From Pseudomonas sp. Root562 (GTDB lineage: Bacteria; Pseudomonadota; Gammaproteobacteria; Pseudomonadales; Pseudomonadaceae), in assembly GCF_001427125.1 (NCBI RefSeq), contig NZ_LMGK01000024.1, positions 123,692 to 187,691 on the forward strand: a stretch of 64,000 nt of DNA, given 5' to 3'. Made by a program: the position numbers and the translations under genes. The notes under the pieces are model-generated. The model saw nothing but the letters and a program-made list of their open reading frames with translations, had not been told where the DNA came from and made no database searches. This document shows, one piece after another, positions 17,447-26,068 of this stretch (position 1 is its first letter; every line of letters begins with the position of its first letter).

Positions 17447-18424
17447 ATGAATCGATCAATGCGCCGTCTCGCCCTCGCCGCCAGCTGCATGCTGTTCGCC
17501 GGTCAACTGATGGCCGAACCCAAACGTCCGGAATGCATCGCTCCGGCCTCCCCGGGTGGTGGTTTCGACCTGACCTGCAAACTGGCACAGAGCGCGCTGG
17601 TCAATGAAAAATTGCTGACCAAGCCCATGCGTGTGACCTACATGCCCGGCGGTGTCGGCGCGGTGGCTTACAACGCGGTGGTCGCCCAACGCCCGGCCGA
17701 TGCCGGCACGCTGGTGGCATGGTCCAGTGGTTCGCTATTGAACCTGGCACAAGGCAAGTTCGGGCGTTTCGATGAAACCAATGTGCGCTGGCTCGCCGCT
17801 GTCGGCACCAGCTACGGTGCCATCGCGGTGAAAAGCGATTCGCCCTACAAGACGCTCGACGATCTGGTGCAGGCTCTAAAGAAAGATCCGAGCAAAGTGG
17901 TGATCGGTTCCGGCGGCACCGTGGGCAGCCAGGACTGGATGCAAACCGCGCTGATCGCCAAAGCCGCCGGGATCAACCCGCGTGACCTGCGTTACGTCGC
18001 CCTCGAAGGCGGCGGAGAAATCGCCACCGCCCTGCTCGGTGGTCACATCCAGGTCGGCAGCACCGACATCTCCGACTCCATGCCACATATCCAGAGCGGC
18101 GACATGCGCCTGCTGGCGGTGTTCTCCGACAAGCGCCTGGACGAGCCGGAAATGAAAGACATTCCTACCGCTCGCGAACAAGGCTACGACATCGTCTGGC
18201 CAGTGGTTCGTGGTTTCTACCTGGGGCCGAAAGTCAGCGACGAAGACTACGCCTGGTGGAAGGACTCCTTCGACAAACTGCTCGCTTCACCCGAGTTCGC
18301 CAAGCTGCGCGATCAGCGTGAGCTGTTCCCGTTCGCCATGACCGGCCCGGAACTGGACACCTACGTGAAGAAGCAAGTTGCGGACTACAAAGTGCTGGCC
18401 AAAGAGTTCGGCCTGATCCAGTGA
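17447..18424 (+). CDS. tctC: Tripartite tricarboxylate transporter substrate-binding protein TctC
   Basis: 325 residues with a signal peptide ending near GQLMA, then mature ECIAPASPGGGFDLTCK, the family's ligand-loop segment. TctC-type periplasmic proteins bind citrate or other carboxylates and deliver them to TctAB. A longer open frame reaches back to 17228, but 17447 has both a ribosome site and a signal peptide. First gene of tctC-tctB-tctA. Confidence 0.93.
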   Translation: MNRSMRRLALAASCMLFAGQLMAEPKRPECIAPASPGGGFDLTCKLAQSALVNEKLLTKPMRVTYMPGGVGAVAYNAVVAQRPADAGTLVAWSSGSLLNLAQGKFGRFDETNVRWLAAVGTSYGAIAVKSDSPYKTLDDLVQALKKDPSKVVIGSGGTVGSQDWMQTALIAKAAGINPRDLRYVALEGGGEIATALLGGHIQVGSTDISDSMPHIQSGDMRLLAVFSDKRLDEPEMKDIPTAREQGYDIVWPVVRGFYLGPKVSDEDYAWWKDSFDKLLASPEFAKLRDQRELFPFAMTGPELDTYVKKQVADYKVLAKEFGLIQ

Positions 18425-18482
18425 TCGCCTCTGTCTAGTGGCCGCGACTCCGTTTGGCGGAGTCGCGGCACAGGAGTTCCTC

Positions 18483-18941
18483 ATGCTCTTACAACGCATT
18501 TTTGCTTCGGTGCTGTTGCTGGTCTGCCTGAGCCTGGTGGCGATGGCCCTACCTTATCAGGCACCTTTTTCCTACGAGCCGATCGGCCCGCGGGCCTTTC
18601 CGCTGTTGATGCTCGGGCTGATGGGCCTGGCGCTGGTTTACATGGTGTATCGCCCCTCGCCAATCAAGCACACCGATGAAGATCCGCCGATGGATCGCGA
18701 GACCTTGACCAAGATTGCTGTCTGCGTGCTGTTGCTGCTGGTTTTCGCCGGGCTGTTCGAACCCTTGGGCTTCATCCTCAGCAGCATGCTGGTTGGGATT
18801 CCGCTGGCCCGCCTGTACGGCGGACGCTGGTTGCCGGGAGCAGTCATCATCAGCTTGATGAGCGTCGGCCTGTACCTGCTGTTCGACAAAGTCATGGACG
18901 TGCCACTGCCACTGGGCCTGCTCGACGTTCTGGAGAACTGA
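18483..18941 (+). CDS. tctB: Tripartite tricarboxylate transporter small membrane subunit TctB
   Basis: 152 residues with four predicted membrane helices and the family's loop APFSYEPIGPRAFPLLM. Pairs with TctA in the inner membrane. One base separates its stop from the tctA start. Confidence 0.92.
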   Translation: MLLQRIFASVLLLVCLSLVAMALPYQAPFSYEPIGPRAFPLLMLGLMGLALVYMVYRPSPIKHTDEDPPMDRETLTKIAVCVLLLLVFAGLFEPLGFILSSMLVGIPLARLYGGRWLPGAVIISLMSVGLYLLFDKVMDVPLPLGLLDVLEN

Positions 18942-18942
18942 T

Positions 18943-20457
18943 ATGGATACGCTTGGTTATTTGAGTCACGGCTTCGGTGTCGCGCTAACCCCTTACAACC
19001 TGGTGACTGCACTGAGCGGCACATTGATTGGCACCGTTGTCGGTCTGCTTCCCGGCCTGGGTCCGATCAACGGGGTGGCGCTACTGATCCCGATCGCGTT
19101 TGCATTGGGTCTGCCACCAGAGTCGGCACTGATCCTTCTGGCGGCGGTTTACCTGGGTTGCGAATATGGCGGTCGGATCAGTTCGATCCTGTTGAACATT
19201 CCGGGCGAAGCCTCGACCGTCATGACCACCCTCGATGGCTATCCGATGGCCCGCCAGGGTCTGGCCGGAGTGGCGTTGTCTCTATCGGCATGGAGTTCGT
19301 TCATCGGCGCCTTCATCGCCACCTGCGGGATGGTGGTGTTCGCGCCGATGCTGGCGAAGTGGGCGATCGCCTTCGGCCCCGCGGAATACTTCGTGCTGAT
19401 GGTGTTTGCGATTGTCTGCCTTGGCGGCATGGCGGGTGATCGGCCGCTCAAGACGTTTATCGCGGCGCTGATCGGCCTGTTCCTGTCGACCGTCGGCATT
19501 GATGCCAACAGCGGTGTGTACCGGTTCACCGGCGACAACATCCACCTCACCGACGGCATTCAATTCGTGGTGCTGGTGCTGGGTCTGTTCTCCATCAGCG
19601 AAATCCTGTTGCTGCTGGAAAAAACCCACCGTGGCCAGGAAGCCTTCCAGGCGACCGGCCGGATGCTGTTCAACTTCAAGGAAGCCGCTTCGGTGTTCTG
19701 GGTGAACATGCGTTGCGGGGTGCTCGGCTTCATCATGGGCGTGCTGCCGGGGGCTGGTGCGACGCTGGCCAGCGCCGTGGCCTACATGACCGAGAAACGC
19801 ATCGCCGGCCCCGGCGGAAAATTCGGTCAAGGCGACAAGCGTGGCCTGGCTGCACCGGAAACCGCCATTGGCGCAGAGGCTTGCGGTGCTCTGGTGCCGA
19901 TGCTGACGCTTGGCGTTCCCGGCTCGGGCACCACGGCAGTTATGATTGGCGCGCTATCGCTGTACAACATCACGCCCGGCCCGCTGCTGTTTCAGCAGCA
20001 ACCGGACATCGTCTGGGGCCTGATTGCTTCTTTGTTCATCGCCAACATCATGCTGGTGATCCTGAACATCCCGATGATTCGCATCTTCACCAAAATCCTT
20101 GCCGTACCGAACTGGGCGCTGGTGCCGATGATCGCCATCATCACCGCCATTGGCGTGTACGCCGTACACGCCACGACCTTCGATCTGTTCCTGATGATCG
20201 GCATCGGTATTTTCGGTTACATCCTGCGCAAGCTGGACTTCCCGTTATCGCCGGTTTTGCTGGGTTTCATCCTCGGTGGTTTGATGGAGCAGAATCTTCG
20301 TCGGGCTTTGTCGATTTCCAACGGTTCGCTGGATATTCTCTGGTCGAGCGGTATCACCGTCGGTGTCTGGGGGTTGATCGTGGTCATGTTGCTGGTGCCG
20401 ATTGTACGCATCTGGCGCAAGCGCTCCGTTGCGCAACGCGCTATCGCCGATGTCTGA
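18943..20457 (+). CDS. tctA: Tripartite tricarboxylate transporter large membrane subunit TctA
   Basis: 504 residues and about 12 membrane helices. Contains the conserved GLLPGLGPINGVALL and LTLGVPGSGTTAVMIGAL motifs, the two pseudo-repeat substrate loops of the family. Uses the ion gradient to import carboxylates handed over by TctC. Its last codons overlap the start of the next gene. Confidence 0.95.
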   Translation: MDTLGYLSHGFGVALTPYNLVTALSGTLIGTVVGLLPGLGPINGVALLIPIAFALGLPPESALILLAAVYLGCEYGGRISSILLNIPGEASTVMTTLDGYPMARQGLAGVALSLSAWSSFIGAFIATCGMVVFAPMLAKWAIAFGPAEYFVLMVFAIVCLGGMAGDRPLKTFIAALIGLFLSTVGIDANSGVYRFTGDNIHLTDGIQFVVLVLGLFSISEILLLLEKTHRGQEAFQATGRMLFNFKEAASVFWVNMRCGVLGFIMGVLPGAGATLASAVAYMTEKRIAGPGGKFGQGDKRGLAAPETAIGAEACGALVPMLTLGVPGSGTTAVMIGALSLYNITPGPLLFQQQPDIVWGLIASLFIANIMLVILNIPMIRIFTKILAVPNWALVPMIAIITAIGVYAVHATTFDLFLMIGIGIFGYILRKLDFPLSPVLLGFILGGLMEQNLRRALSISNGSLDILWSSGITVGVWGLIVVMLLVPIVRIWRKRSVAQRAIADV

Positions 20458-21490
20458 TCGGTCCCCCTTCAAGCTTTGGTGGGGAACCCCGCTGGTCGGC
20501 CTGCTGGGCGGTTATCTCGCCAGCCAGGTCGGCTGGCCTTTGCCGTGGATGGTCGGCTCGTTGCTGGCGATCATCCTCGTGCGCTGCCTGACGCCGTGGC
20601 AACTGGCCGAAATCCCTGGCGGACGCAAGTGCGGCCAGTGGATCGTCGGCATCGGTATTGGCCTGCACTTCACCCCGGTGGTGATGGAACAGGTACTGAG
20701 TCATTTCGGTTTGATTTTCTTTGGTGCGTTGGTGACCAGCCTGTCGGCCGTGGTCGGTGTCTGGTTGATGCGGCGTACCGGTGAAGATCGCGCCACCGCA
20801 TTTTTCTCCAGCATGCCGGGCGGCTCCGGGGAGATGGTCAACCTCGGCGCCCGCAACGGCGCAGTGCTCAGCCGTGTTGCGGCGGGACAGAGCCTGCGCG
20901 TGCTGGTCGTCGTACTGTGTGTCCCGGCAGCGTTCAAATACCTGATGGGCGACGGTGCGCCGATTTCCCACGCTGGCAGCATCGATTGGCGCTGGCTGGC
21001 GACTCTGTTTCCCGCAGGAGCTTTGGCCGCCTGGATTTGGGAGCGCCTGCGTCAACCCAATCCGTGGCTGTTCGGACCGTTGCTGGTCAGTGCGGCGGTG
21101 AGTATCGGTTGGGATTTGCACATCGGCTTGCCCAACGGCGGCAGCCAGATCGGCCAATGGTTGATCGGCAGCGGTCTGGGCTGCCACTTCAACCGGCAGT
21201 TTTTCCGTCGCGCGCCTTCATTCATGGGCCGGACCTTGATCGGTACGGTGTTGACCATGTTGATCGCCACGGCAGCGGCACTGGGCTTGAGTGCGCTGAC
21301 CCACCTGGATCTGCGTTCGCTGACGTTGGGCATGATGCCGGGCGGGATTGCCGAAATGAGCCTGACGGCGGAGACCCTGCAATTGTCGGTGCCGCTGGTG
21401 ACGGCGATGCAGGTGATGCGGTTGTTGTTTGTGTTGTTTCTGGCGGAGCCGTTGTTCAAGTATTGGAACCGAAACCCGGATTCAGACTGA
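20450..21490 (+). CDS. AbrB family membrane protein
   Basis: 346 residues with about nine to ten membrane helices and two related halves; MMPGGIAEMSLTAE and SSMPGGSGEMVNLGARNG are matching motifs of the two AbrB (PF05145) repeats. Often annotated as AbrB transcriptional regulator or ammonia monooxygenase, but it is clearly a membrane protein of unknown transport role. Start at 20450 overlaps the tctA stop by eight bases and shows translational coupling, so it probably works with the Tct system. Confidence 0.85.
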   Translation: MSDRSPFKLWWGTPLVGLLGGYLASQVGWPLPWMVGSLLAIILVRCLTPWQLAEIPGGRKCGQWIVGIGIGLHFTPVVMEQVLSHFGLIFFGALVTSLSAVVGVWLMRRTGEDRATAFFSSMPGGSGEMVNLGARNGAVLSRVAAGQSLRVLVVVLCVPAAFKYLMGDGAPISHAGSIDWRWLATLFPAGALAAWIWERLRQPNPWLFGPLLVSAAVSIGWDLHIGLPNGGSQIGQWLIGSGLGCHFNRQFFRRAPSFMGRTLIGTVLTMLIATAAALGLSALTHLDLRSLTLGMMPGGIAEMSLTAETLQLSVPLVTAMQVMRLLFVLFLAEPLFKYWNRNPDSD

Positions 21491-21496
21491 TGGACC

Positions 21497-21626
21497 TGTG
21501 GCGAGGGAGCTTGCTCCCGCTGGGCTGCGCAGCAGCCGTAGATCCTGCTTATGCGGTGTGCATATAGAATCTGGATGTAGACAGGGGCTGCTGCGCAGCC
21601 CAGCGGGAGCAAGCTTCCTCGCCACA
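21497..21626. repeat. Paired REP elements (BIME-like)
   Basis: Outer arms beginning TGTGGCGAGGGAGCTTGCTC and ending with its near complement form a large inverted repeat with central spacer 21541-21585. Located between the convergent AbrB-family gene and ung. A close relative occurs at 52628-52745. Confidence 0.9.
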
Positions 21627-21645
21627 AGGGCCCGTGGGGCAATCA

Positions 21646-22338
21646 TCAAATTGGCGGTAACCGCCACTCGATCGGCGTCTCGCCATTCTGCTCGAGAAAC
21701 TTGTTGGTTCGGCTGAAGTGCCCGCAACCAAGAAACCCGCGATAGGCCGACAGCGGAGACGGGTGCACCGAGGTCAACACCAGATGTTTGGTGGCGTCGA
21801 TCAGCTTCTGTTTGCTCTGCGCATGAGCGCCCCACAGCATGAACACCAGGTGCGGCTGCTGCTGGCTGACCACTTCGATGATCCGATCGGTGAAAAACTG
21901 CCAGCCCTTGTCCTTGTGCGCATTGGCGTTGGCGCGCTCGACAGTCATGGTGGTGTTGAGCATCAGTACGCCCTGCTCGGCCCAACTCTGTAGATAACCG
22001 TGGTTGGGGATGTCGATGTTCAGGTCACGCTTCAACTCTTTGTAGATGTTCACCAGCGAGGGCGGCGCCGGTACGCCCGGTTGCACCGAGAAACACAAAC
22101 CATGGGCCTGGCCCGGGCCGTGGTACGGGTCCTGGCCGAGAATAACGACTTTGACCTTGTCCAGCGGCGTGGAATTGAGTGCGTTGAAAATCATCGGACC
22201 CGGTGGATAGATCTCCTTGCCGGCCGCCCGCTCCTGTTGCAGAAAGTTTCGCAACTCCGTCATGTAAGGCTGGTCGAATTCGGCACGCAGGGCCTCCTTC
22301 CAGCTCGGTTCGAGTTTGATACGGTCGTCAGCAGTCAT
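21646..22338 (-). CDS. ung: Uracil-DNA glycosylase, family 1
   Basis: 230 residues. Removes uracil from DNA. The water-activating Asp is D70 in GQDPYHG and the second catalytic motif HPSPLSAYRG is present near residue 190. The start at 22338 (MTADDRIKLEPSW) is the usual one; seven upstream codons are open but lack a ribosome site. Confidence 0.97.
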   Translation of the reverse strand: MTADDRIKLEPSWKEALRAEFDQPYMTELRNFLQQERAAGKEIYPPGPMIFNALNSTPLDKVKVVILGQDPYHGPGQAHGLCFSVQPGVPAPPSLVNIYKELKRDLNIDIPNHGYLQSWAEQGVLMLNTTMTVERANANAHKDKGWQFFTDRIIEVVSQQQPHLVFMLWGAHAQSKQKLIDATKHLVLTSVHPSPLSAYRGFLGCGHFSRTNKFLEQNGETPIEWRLPPI

Positions 22339-22470
22339 GGTTACATCCGGCAAAAACAATGGGGCGAACCCTAGGAAAGCACACCTCGCTTGTCAATTGA
22401 TCTGACACAGATCCGGCACTTTCCTACACAGCGATCATACTTAACCCTCAAATTCCCGATCGAGGTCACG

Positions 22471-23583
22471 ATGAATCTGCACTTCGAAGAACTCACCGGC
22501 ACCGACGGCGCCCGCATCGGCATTGCCACGCTGGATGCCGAAAAGTCGCTGAACGCACTGTCCTTGCCCATGATCAACGCCTTGCGCGACCGACTGGATG
22601 CCTGGGCCAAAGAGCCACAAATCGTTTGCGTGCTGCTGCGTGGCAACGGTGCCAAAGCCTTTTGCGCCGGCGGCGAGGTACGCAGCCTGGTAGATGCCTG
22701 CCGGGCCCATCCGGGCGAAGTGCCGCCTCTGGCCGCGAACTTCTTCTCAGCGGAATATCGCCTGGACTTCAGCCTGCACACCTATCCAAAACCGTTGATC
22801 TGTTGGGGCCATGGTTATGTGCTCGGCGGCGGCATGGGCCTGCTGCAGGGCGCGAGCATTCGTATTGTCACGCCGAGCAGTCGACTGGCCATGCCTGAAA
22901 TCACCATCGGCCTGTACCCCGACGTAGGCGCCAGTTGGTTCCTGTCCCGCCTGCCGGGCAAGCTCGGATTGTTTCTCGGCCTGACCGGTGCCCACATGAA
23001 CGCGCGCGATGCGATTGATCTGGACCTGGCCGATCGCTTCCTGCTCGATGAACAGCAGGCAGATTTGATTGAAGGACTGCTGCAATTGAACTGGCAGGAA
23101 CAGACGCCGATGCAACTCAACAGTCTGCTCAAGGCCTTGCAGCAGGAAGCCGTTGCGCAAATGCCCGAGCCTCAGTGGCTGCCGCGGCGCCAGCGCATCG
23201 ATGAATTATTGGATGTCAGTGATGTGCGCTGCGCATGGAAGGCGATCAGCCCATTGCGTGATGACGCCGATCCGTTGCTCAGTCGCGCCGCCCGGACCAT
23301 GAGCGAAGGCTCACCTCTGACCGCTCACCTGGTCTGGGAACAGATCGCCCGCGCCCGACATCTGTCACTGGCCGAAGTCTTTCAGATGGAATACACGCTA
23401 AGCCTCAACTGCTGCCGGCATCCGGAGTTCAGCGAAGGCGTACGCGCGCGGTTGATCGACAAGGACCAGAAACCGCACTGGCACTGGCCGGACATCAATA
23501 ACGTGCCTGAAACGGTGGTGGAAGCGCACTTCCACAAGGCTTGGGAGGGGCGGCATCCGTTGGCGGATCTTTCCCAGTTCTGA
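22471..23583 (+). CDS. Enoyl-CoA hydratase/isomerase family protein, 3-hydroxyisobutyryl-CoA hydrolase type
   Basis: 370 residues, longer than a simple enoyl-CoA hydratase and fitting the HIBYL-CoA hydrolase subgroup of valine breakdown. Oxyanion-hole segments KAFCAGGEVRSL and GHGYVLGGGMGL are present, with the catalytic Glu in MPEITIGLYPDVG. The start at 22471 follows GAGGTCACG; the open frame extends 27 codons back. It stands alone, divergent from ung, so the pathway is inferred from family only. Confidence 0.85.
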   Translation: MNLHFEELTGTDGARIGIATLDAEKSLNALSLPMINALRDRLDAWAKEPQIVCVLLRGNGAKAFCAGGEVRSLVDACRAHPGEVPPLAANFFSAEYRLDFSLHTYPKPLICWGHGYVLGGGMGLLQGASIRIVTPSSRLAMPEITIGLYPDVGASWFLSRLPGKLGLFLGLTGAHMNARDAIDLDLADRFLLDEQQADLIEGLLQLNWQEQTPMQLNSLLKALQQEAVAQMPEPQWLPRRQRIDELLDVSDVRCAWKAISPLRDDADPLLSRAARTMSEGSPLTAHLVWEQIARARHLSLAEVFQMEYTLSLNCCRHPEFSEGVRARLIDKDQKPHWHWPDINNVPETVVEAHFHKAWEGRHPLADLSQF

Positions 23584-23588
23584 ACGAA

Positions 23589-23614
23589 CTGTGGGAGCGA
23601 ACTTGCTCCCACAG
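23589..23614. repeat. Short REP-type hairpin, probable terminator
   Basis: Perfect arms CTGTGGGAGC / GCTCCCACAG with a six-base loop, followed by ATTTTCT, directly after the hydrolase-like gene and between convergent genes. Confidence 0.75.
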
Positions 23615-23636
23615 ATTTTCTCATTAGACGCAATGA

Positions 23637-24131
23637 TCAGCGGTGATTGCCCCGGCCGTCCCGATCACCGCGCCCGTTATGGTCACCTCGACCGCGATAG
23701 TTGTCGTTACGCCCGCCATGGCCCCGGTTATTGCTGTCCCAGCCACCACGGTCACGACCGTCCCAACCACCACGGTTGCGGCCATCCCAGCCATGACTCT
23801 GATGCGCCCGGTAGTCGGGGCGCGACTGATAGTGGCGCGGCGCCGTCTGGTAGTAGCGCGGTGCGGGTTGGTAGATCCGCGGCTGCGAGTAATAGCGCGG
23901 CGTTGGTTTGTAATATCGCGCAGGAGGCGCGTAGTAACGGGCGGGTGGCGAGTAATAACCGCCATTGGAATAGTAACGATCGCCCCCGGCGTAGTAGCCC
24001 GGCGCTGGCGAGGTATACACCTCGGAACTGTAGTAGCTGACGCCTCCATCGGAATAAGGCACGCATGCACCCAGGGATAAGCCCGACACAGCAATCAAAA
24101 GCACTCGACGCAGCATTTTTAGACAGAGCAT
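23637..24131 (-). CDS. Small Tyr/Arg/Gly-rich lipoprotein, function unknown
   Basis: 164 residues from the ATG at 24131, which has GGAGGCCGCT just upstream. Lipoprotein signal with lipobox LSLGAC. The mature part is low complexity: repeated ARYY / PRYY units in the middle, then DGRDRGGWD-type repeats and an RG-rich tail ending in HR. The composition suggests a disordered, positively charged outer-membrane-tethered tail. Two hairpins lie in the leader (24162-24174 and 24179-24205). A shorter relative is at 24299-24544. No known function. Confidence 0.6.
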   Translation of the reverse strand: MLCLKMLRRVLLIAVSGLSLGACVPYSDGGVSYYSSEVYTSPAPGYYAGGDRYYSNGGYYSPPARYYAPPARYYKPTPRYYSQPRIYQPAPRYYQTAPRHYQSRPDYRAHQSHGWDGRNRGGWDGRDRGGWDSNNRGHGGRNDNYRGRGDHNGRGDRDGRGNHR

Positions 24132-24298
24132 AGCGGCCTCCTGGACCGCGAGTGAGCCGCACCAGCGACGCTGGCGGGCGACAGTCAATGATTCGGCGAC
24201 TGTCGAAAGATCAGACATCGAATTCCGAATCCGGTGCGTCCCAGCAACAAGTTGAAACATCTGCCCGATGAAAGGTTTTTCATCCATTCACGGGCTGA

Positions 24299-24544
24299 TT
24301 AGTGGTGACCATGGCGATATCCACCGCCGTAATGCCGAGGCCCGTGCCCGCCCCAGTAGTAATAGCGGTAGCCACCATAGAAGCGCGGACCGCCGTAGTA
24401 ATAGCGTGGGCCGTAATAGTAGGAATAAGGTGAATAACCAGGGTAGTAATAAGGCGAGGAGTACACGTCGTAGGAGCCGGTGTAGTAATAACAACCGGTC
24501 AACCCGAGCCCCAGAATTGCACCGAGCAACAGTCGACGAAACAT
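24299..24544 (-). CDS. Small Tyr/Gly-rich lipoprotein, paralogue of the neighbour
   Basis: 81 residues from the ATG at 24544 with GGAGGCCGCC immediately upstream, nearly the same leader as the downstream gene. Lipobox GLGLTGC, then YYYTGSYDVYSSPYYY and further Tyr/Gly/Pro repeats, ending in His-rich GHGPRHYGGGYRHGHH. Same architecture as the 164-residue lipoprotein, suggesting a local duplication. Function unknown. Confidence 0.6.
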   Translation of the reverse strand: MFRRLLLGAILGLGLTGCYYYTGSYDVYSSPYYYPGYSPYSYYYGPRYYYGGPRFYGGYRYYYWGGHGPRHYGGGYRHGHH

Positions 24545-24827
24545 GGCGGCCTCCTGAAAGACCCACAATCGGAGCAGGCCCGACTGACACCTGTTTTGAC
24601 TGAAATTCCCTCACCGAGTGCCGGATTGCAGTGACCTTCGGATCAGCGGCCGCCCGCGCCACATCTCAGTGCATCGACGCACCATCTCAAAGCAGCCCGC
24701 CCCTCGCGCACTCACCGAAGATGTTGCACGCCCCTACGCTAGAGGCCTTCTACGGACTTGGCACGGGTCTCGCTTTAGCAATCGCGTGCAGGAGTCATCA
24801 CAGGTTCGCGGCACCACAATTTGCAAA
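24545..24827. promoter_or_regulatory. Intergenic region ahead of the guanidine riboswitch
   Basis: 283 bases holding the promoter of the divergent lipoprotein gene and of the guanidine operon. I could not fix -35/-10 boxes with confidence and saw no gene. Confidence 0.35.
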
Positions 24828-24930
24828 TGGCTGACTAGGGTTCCGGCTCGCAAGTGCGAGTGACTGGTCCGAGAGTTGGCGACCTCCAGTTGAGGTTACA
24901 CGGCGGGACAAAAGCCCGGGAGACAAGCCA
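24828..24930 (+). ncRNA. Guanidine-I riboswitch (ykkC class)
   Basis: The conserved ykkC segments occur in order and spacing: CTAGGGTTCCG (24835-24845), ACTGGTCCGAGAG (24863-24875), ACACGGCGGGACAAAAGCCC (24898-24917) followed by GGGAGA. P1 closes with TGGCT (24828-24832) and AGCCA (24926-24930); hairpins CTCGC/GCGAG (24847-24860) and ACCTC/GAGGT (24882-24896) sit between. Guanidine binding to this class is established (Breaker laboratory). The downstream genes are the matching degradation pathway. Loop bases 24884-24893 can alternatively pair with the ribosome site of the next gene. Confidence 0.93.
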
Positions 24931-24967
24931 CCGTTCGCGGTGCCGCGTTGACTCCTGCCCGCCCTTA

Positions 24968-24977
24968 TCAACTGGAG
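24968..24977 (+). promoter_or_regulatory. Ribosome site complementary to the riboswitch (expression platform)
   Basis: TCAACTGGAG, which includes the Shine-Dalgarno CTGGAG of the ABC binding-protein gene, is an exact 10-base complement of aptamer bases 24884-24893 (CTCCAGTTGA). Those bases form the ACCTC-CAGTT-GAGGT hairpin when the aptamer is folded. This suggests that ligand binding frees the ribosome site. Confidence 0.7.
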
Positions 24978-24985
24978 ATTCCGAA

Positions 24986-26053
24986 ATGTCCCGACTACGT
25001 TTCCCCGCCTTGCTCGCCGCCGCGTTTGCAGCGTTGCTCAGCAGCCAATCCCAGGCCGCCCAGAAAGACCACTTCAGCGTTTGCTGGACGATTTATGCCG
25101 GCTGGATGCCCTGGGAATACGCCGGCAGCCAAGGCATCGTCGATAAATGGGCGAAGAAGTACGGCATCAAGATCGATGTGGTGCAGCTCAACGACTACGT
25201 CGAATCCATCAACCAGTACACCGCCGGCCAGTTCGACGGCTGCACCATGACCAACATGGATGCGCTGACCATTCCGGCCGCTGGCGGCGTCGACAGCACC
25301 GCGCTGATCGTCAGCGATTTCTCCAACGGCAACGACGGCATCGTGCTTAAAGGCGAAGGCAAGAAAGTCGCCGACCTCAAGGGCATGGACGTCAATCTGG
25401 TCGAGCTCTCGGTGTCCCACTACCTGCTGGCCCGGGCCCTGGATTCGGTGGATCTCACCGAGAAAGACCTGAAAGTGGTCAACACCTCGGACGCCGATAT
25501 CTCGGCGGCCTTCAACACCGATCAGGTCAACGCCGTCACCACCTGGAACCCGATGCTCTCGGACATCAAGGCCAAACCTGCGGTGACCGAAGTCTTCAAC
25601 TCCAGTCAGATCCCCGGGGAAATCATGGACATGATGGTGGTCAACAGCACCACCCTCAAAGACAACCCGGCCTTGGGCAAAGCCCTGACCGGCGCCTGGT
25701 TCGAAGTGGTCGAGCTGATGAACGCGAAAAACGCCGCCGGCAAGGCTGCCCTTGAGCACATGGCCAAGGCTTCGGGCACCGACCTTGCGGGTTTCCAGGC
25801 GCAACTGGACACCACCAAATTGTTCGCCACCCCGCAAGAAGCCCTGGCCTTCAGCACCAGCAAGCAACTGCCGGAAACCATGCGCAAGGTCGCCGAGTTC
25901 TCCTTCCAGCACGGCTTGCTGGGTGAAGGCGCCAAGGACACCAGCGCGGTCGGCATGGCCTTCGCCAATGGCGTGACCAGCGGCGACAAGGGCAACCTCA
26001 AGCTGCGTTTCGACCCCAGCTACGTGCAGATGGCCGCCGACGCCAAGTTGTAA
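24986..26053 (+). CDS. Guanidine operon ABC transporter, substrate-binding protein
   Basis: 355 residues. Signal peptide ends near SQSQAAQ, followed by a NitT/TauT-like (NMT1/SsuA-type) periplasmic binding fold: VCWTIYAGWMPWEYAG opens the pocket and TMTNMDAL and VTTWNPML line it. The family is commonly annotated as urea-carboxylase-associated. With the guanidine riboswitch directly upstream, guanidine is the expected ligand. The start at 24986 is chosen over an open frame back to 24854, which runs through the riboswitch. Confidence 0.88.
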   Translation: MSRLRFPALLAAAFAALLSSQSQAAQKDHFSVCWTIYAGWMPWEYAGSQGIVDKWAKKYGIKIDVVQLNDYVESINQYTAGQFDGCTMTNMDALTIPAAGGVDSTALIVSDFSNGNDGIVLKGEGKKVADLKGMDVNLVELSVSHYLLARALDSVDLTEKDLKVVNTSDADISAAFNTDQVNAVTTWNPMLSDIKAKPAVTEVFNSSQIPGEIMDMMVVNSTTLKDNPALGKALTGAWFEVVELMNAKNAAGKAALEHMAKASGTDLAGFQAQLDTTKLFATPQEALAFSTSKQLPETMRKVAEFSFQHGLLGEGAKDTSAVGMAFANGVTSGDKGNLKLRFDPSYVQMAADAKL

Positions 26054-26068
26054 AAAGAGGACTTGGCC

